Positions 63,992-64,000 of a stretch of DNA of 64,000 nucleotides are shown here, piece by piece (the stretch's first letter is position 1; each line of letters starts with the position of its first letter). Made by a program: the position numbers and the translations under genes. Source of the stretch: Brevibacterium gallinarum (GTDB taxonomy: Bacteria; Actinomycetota; Actinomycetes; Actinomycetales; Brevibacteriaceae); assembly GCF_014836885.1 (NCBI RefSeq), contig NZ_JACSPY010000001.1, positions 336,430 through 400,429 of the forward strand. Direction: 5' to 3'. The notes below the pieces were generated by a model. The model searched no databases. It was given only the letters and a program-made list of their open reading frames with translations, and was not told the origin of the DNA.

Positions 63992-64000
63992 ATGCTCTCC
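63992..64000 (+). CDS. Start of the next gene, probably a KH-domain RNA-binding protein
   Basis: ATG CTC TCC at the window edge, two bases after rpsP. A small KH-domain protein gene usually follows rpsP in actinobacteria. Only three codons are visible, so the identity rests on gene order alone. Confidence 0.3.

Overview
The window is high-GC DNA (roughly 68-70 % by eye) with dense, often overlapping genes. It carries a typical actinobacterial backbone: gltX near tRNA-Gln/tRNA-Glu, an IclR-type leucine regulator divergent from leuCD, then murA, plsC-like, gpsA, ddl, thiL, recG, rsmD, coaD, DUF177, rpmF, rnc, mutM, smc, ftsY, ffh and rpsP. Many starts have a TANNNT -10 box six or seven bases upstream, as in leaderless actinobacterial mRNAs. 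An ectoine-type uptake system, PucR regulation and a form II molybdenum hydroxylase fit a Micrococcales organism, perhaps Brevibacterium-like. The genus is an inference from gene content only.

Layout. 1-2087: partial hrpB helicase (minus). 2345-23565: a catabolic island. Its first operon is hyuA, hyuB, carbamate kinase, a MobA-like cytidylyltransferase, coxD-like AAA ATPase, coxE-like VWA protein and xdhC. Convergent to it are an allF-allG fusion and allH (minus). Divergent from allH lies a PucR regulator, then an NCS2 permease and coxM, coxS, coxL, coxG. 23.6-24.5 kb: a less GC-rich islet with a secreted cysteine-containing protein gene split by an in-frame amber codon. 24567-31106: FAH hydrolase, gltX, S33 peptidase, GntP permease, SDR, tRNA-Gln and tRNA-Glu. 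31204-34115: MFS transporter and two small membrane proteins. 34293-48435: IclR regulator, leuCD and a long mainly co-directional run of envelope and housekeeping genes. 48462-51665: ehuBCDA (minus), with apparent frameshifts in ehuB and ehuC. 51877-55213: coaD to mutM. 55285-55809: a YefM/YoeB toxin-antitoxin pair. 56171-end: smc, ftsY, ffh, rpsP.

Most notable is the 21-kb island. It combines an ATP-dependent cyclic-amide (hydantoin-type) hydrolase, a molybdenum hydroxylase with its maturation factors, a uracil-permease-like transporter, and the complete AllF/AllG/AllH set plus carbamate kinase. AllFGH is the oxamate carbamoyltransferase that phosphorolyses oxalurate to oxamate and carbamoyl phosphate. 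No uricase, allantoinase, allantoate hydrolase or ureidoglycolate dehydrogenase is present. This suggests a route in which a cyclic ureide is imported, oxidised by the Mo-enzyme, opened by HyuAB at the cost of ATP, and split by AllFGH, with carbamate kinase regenerating ATP. The substrate is not determined by sequence.

Other signals are: a 9-base box shared by the two outward promoters of the island; two opposite single-base frameshifts in homopolymers of the ectoine-uptake operon, plus a strong ehuB/ehuC intercistronic hairpin; a dispersed 18-bp repeat that often encodes TTASG in linkers; and direct-repeat operators at yefM-yoeB.
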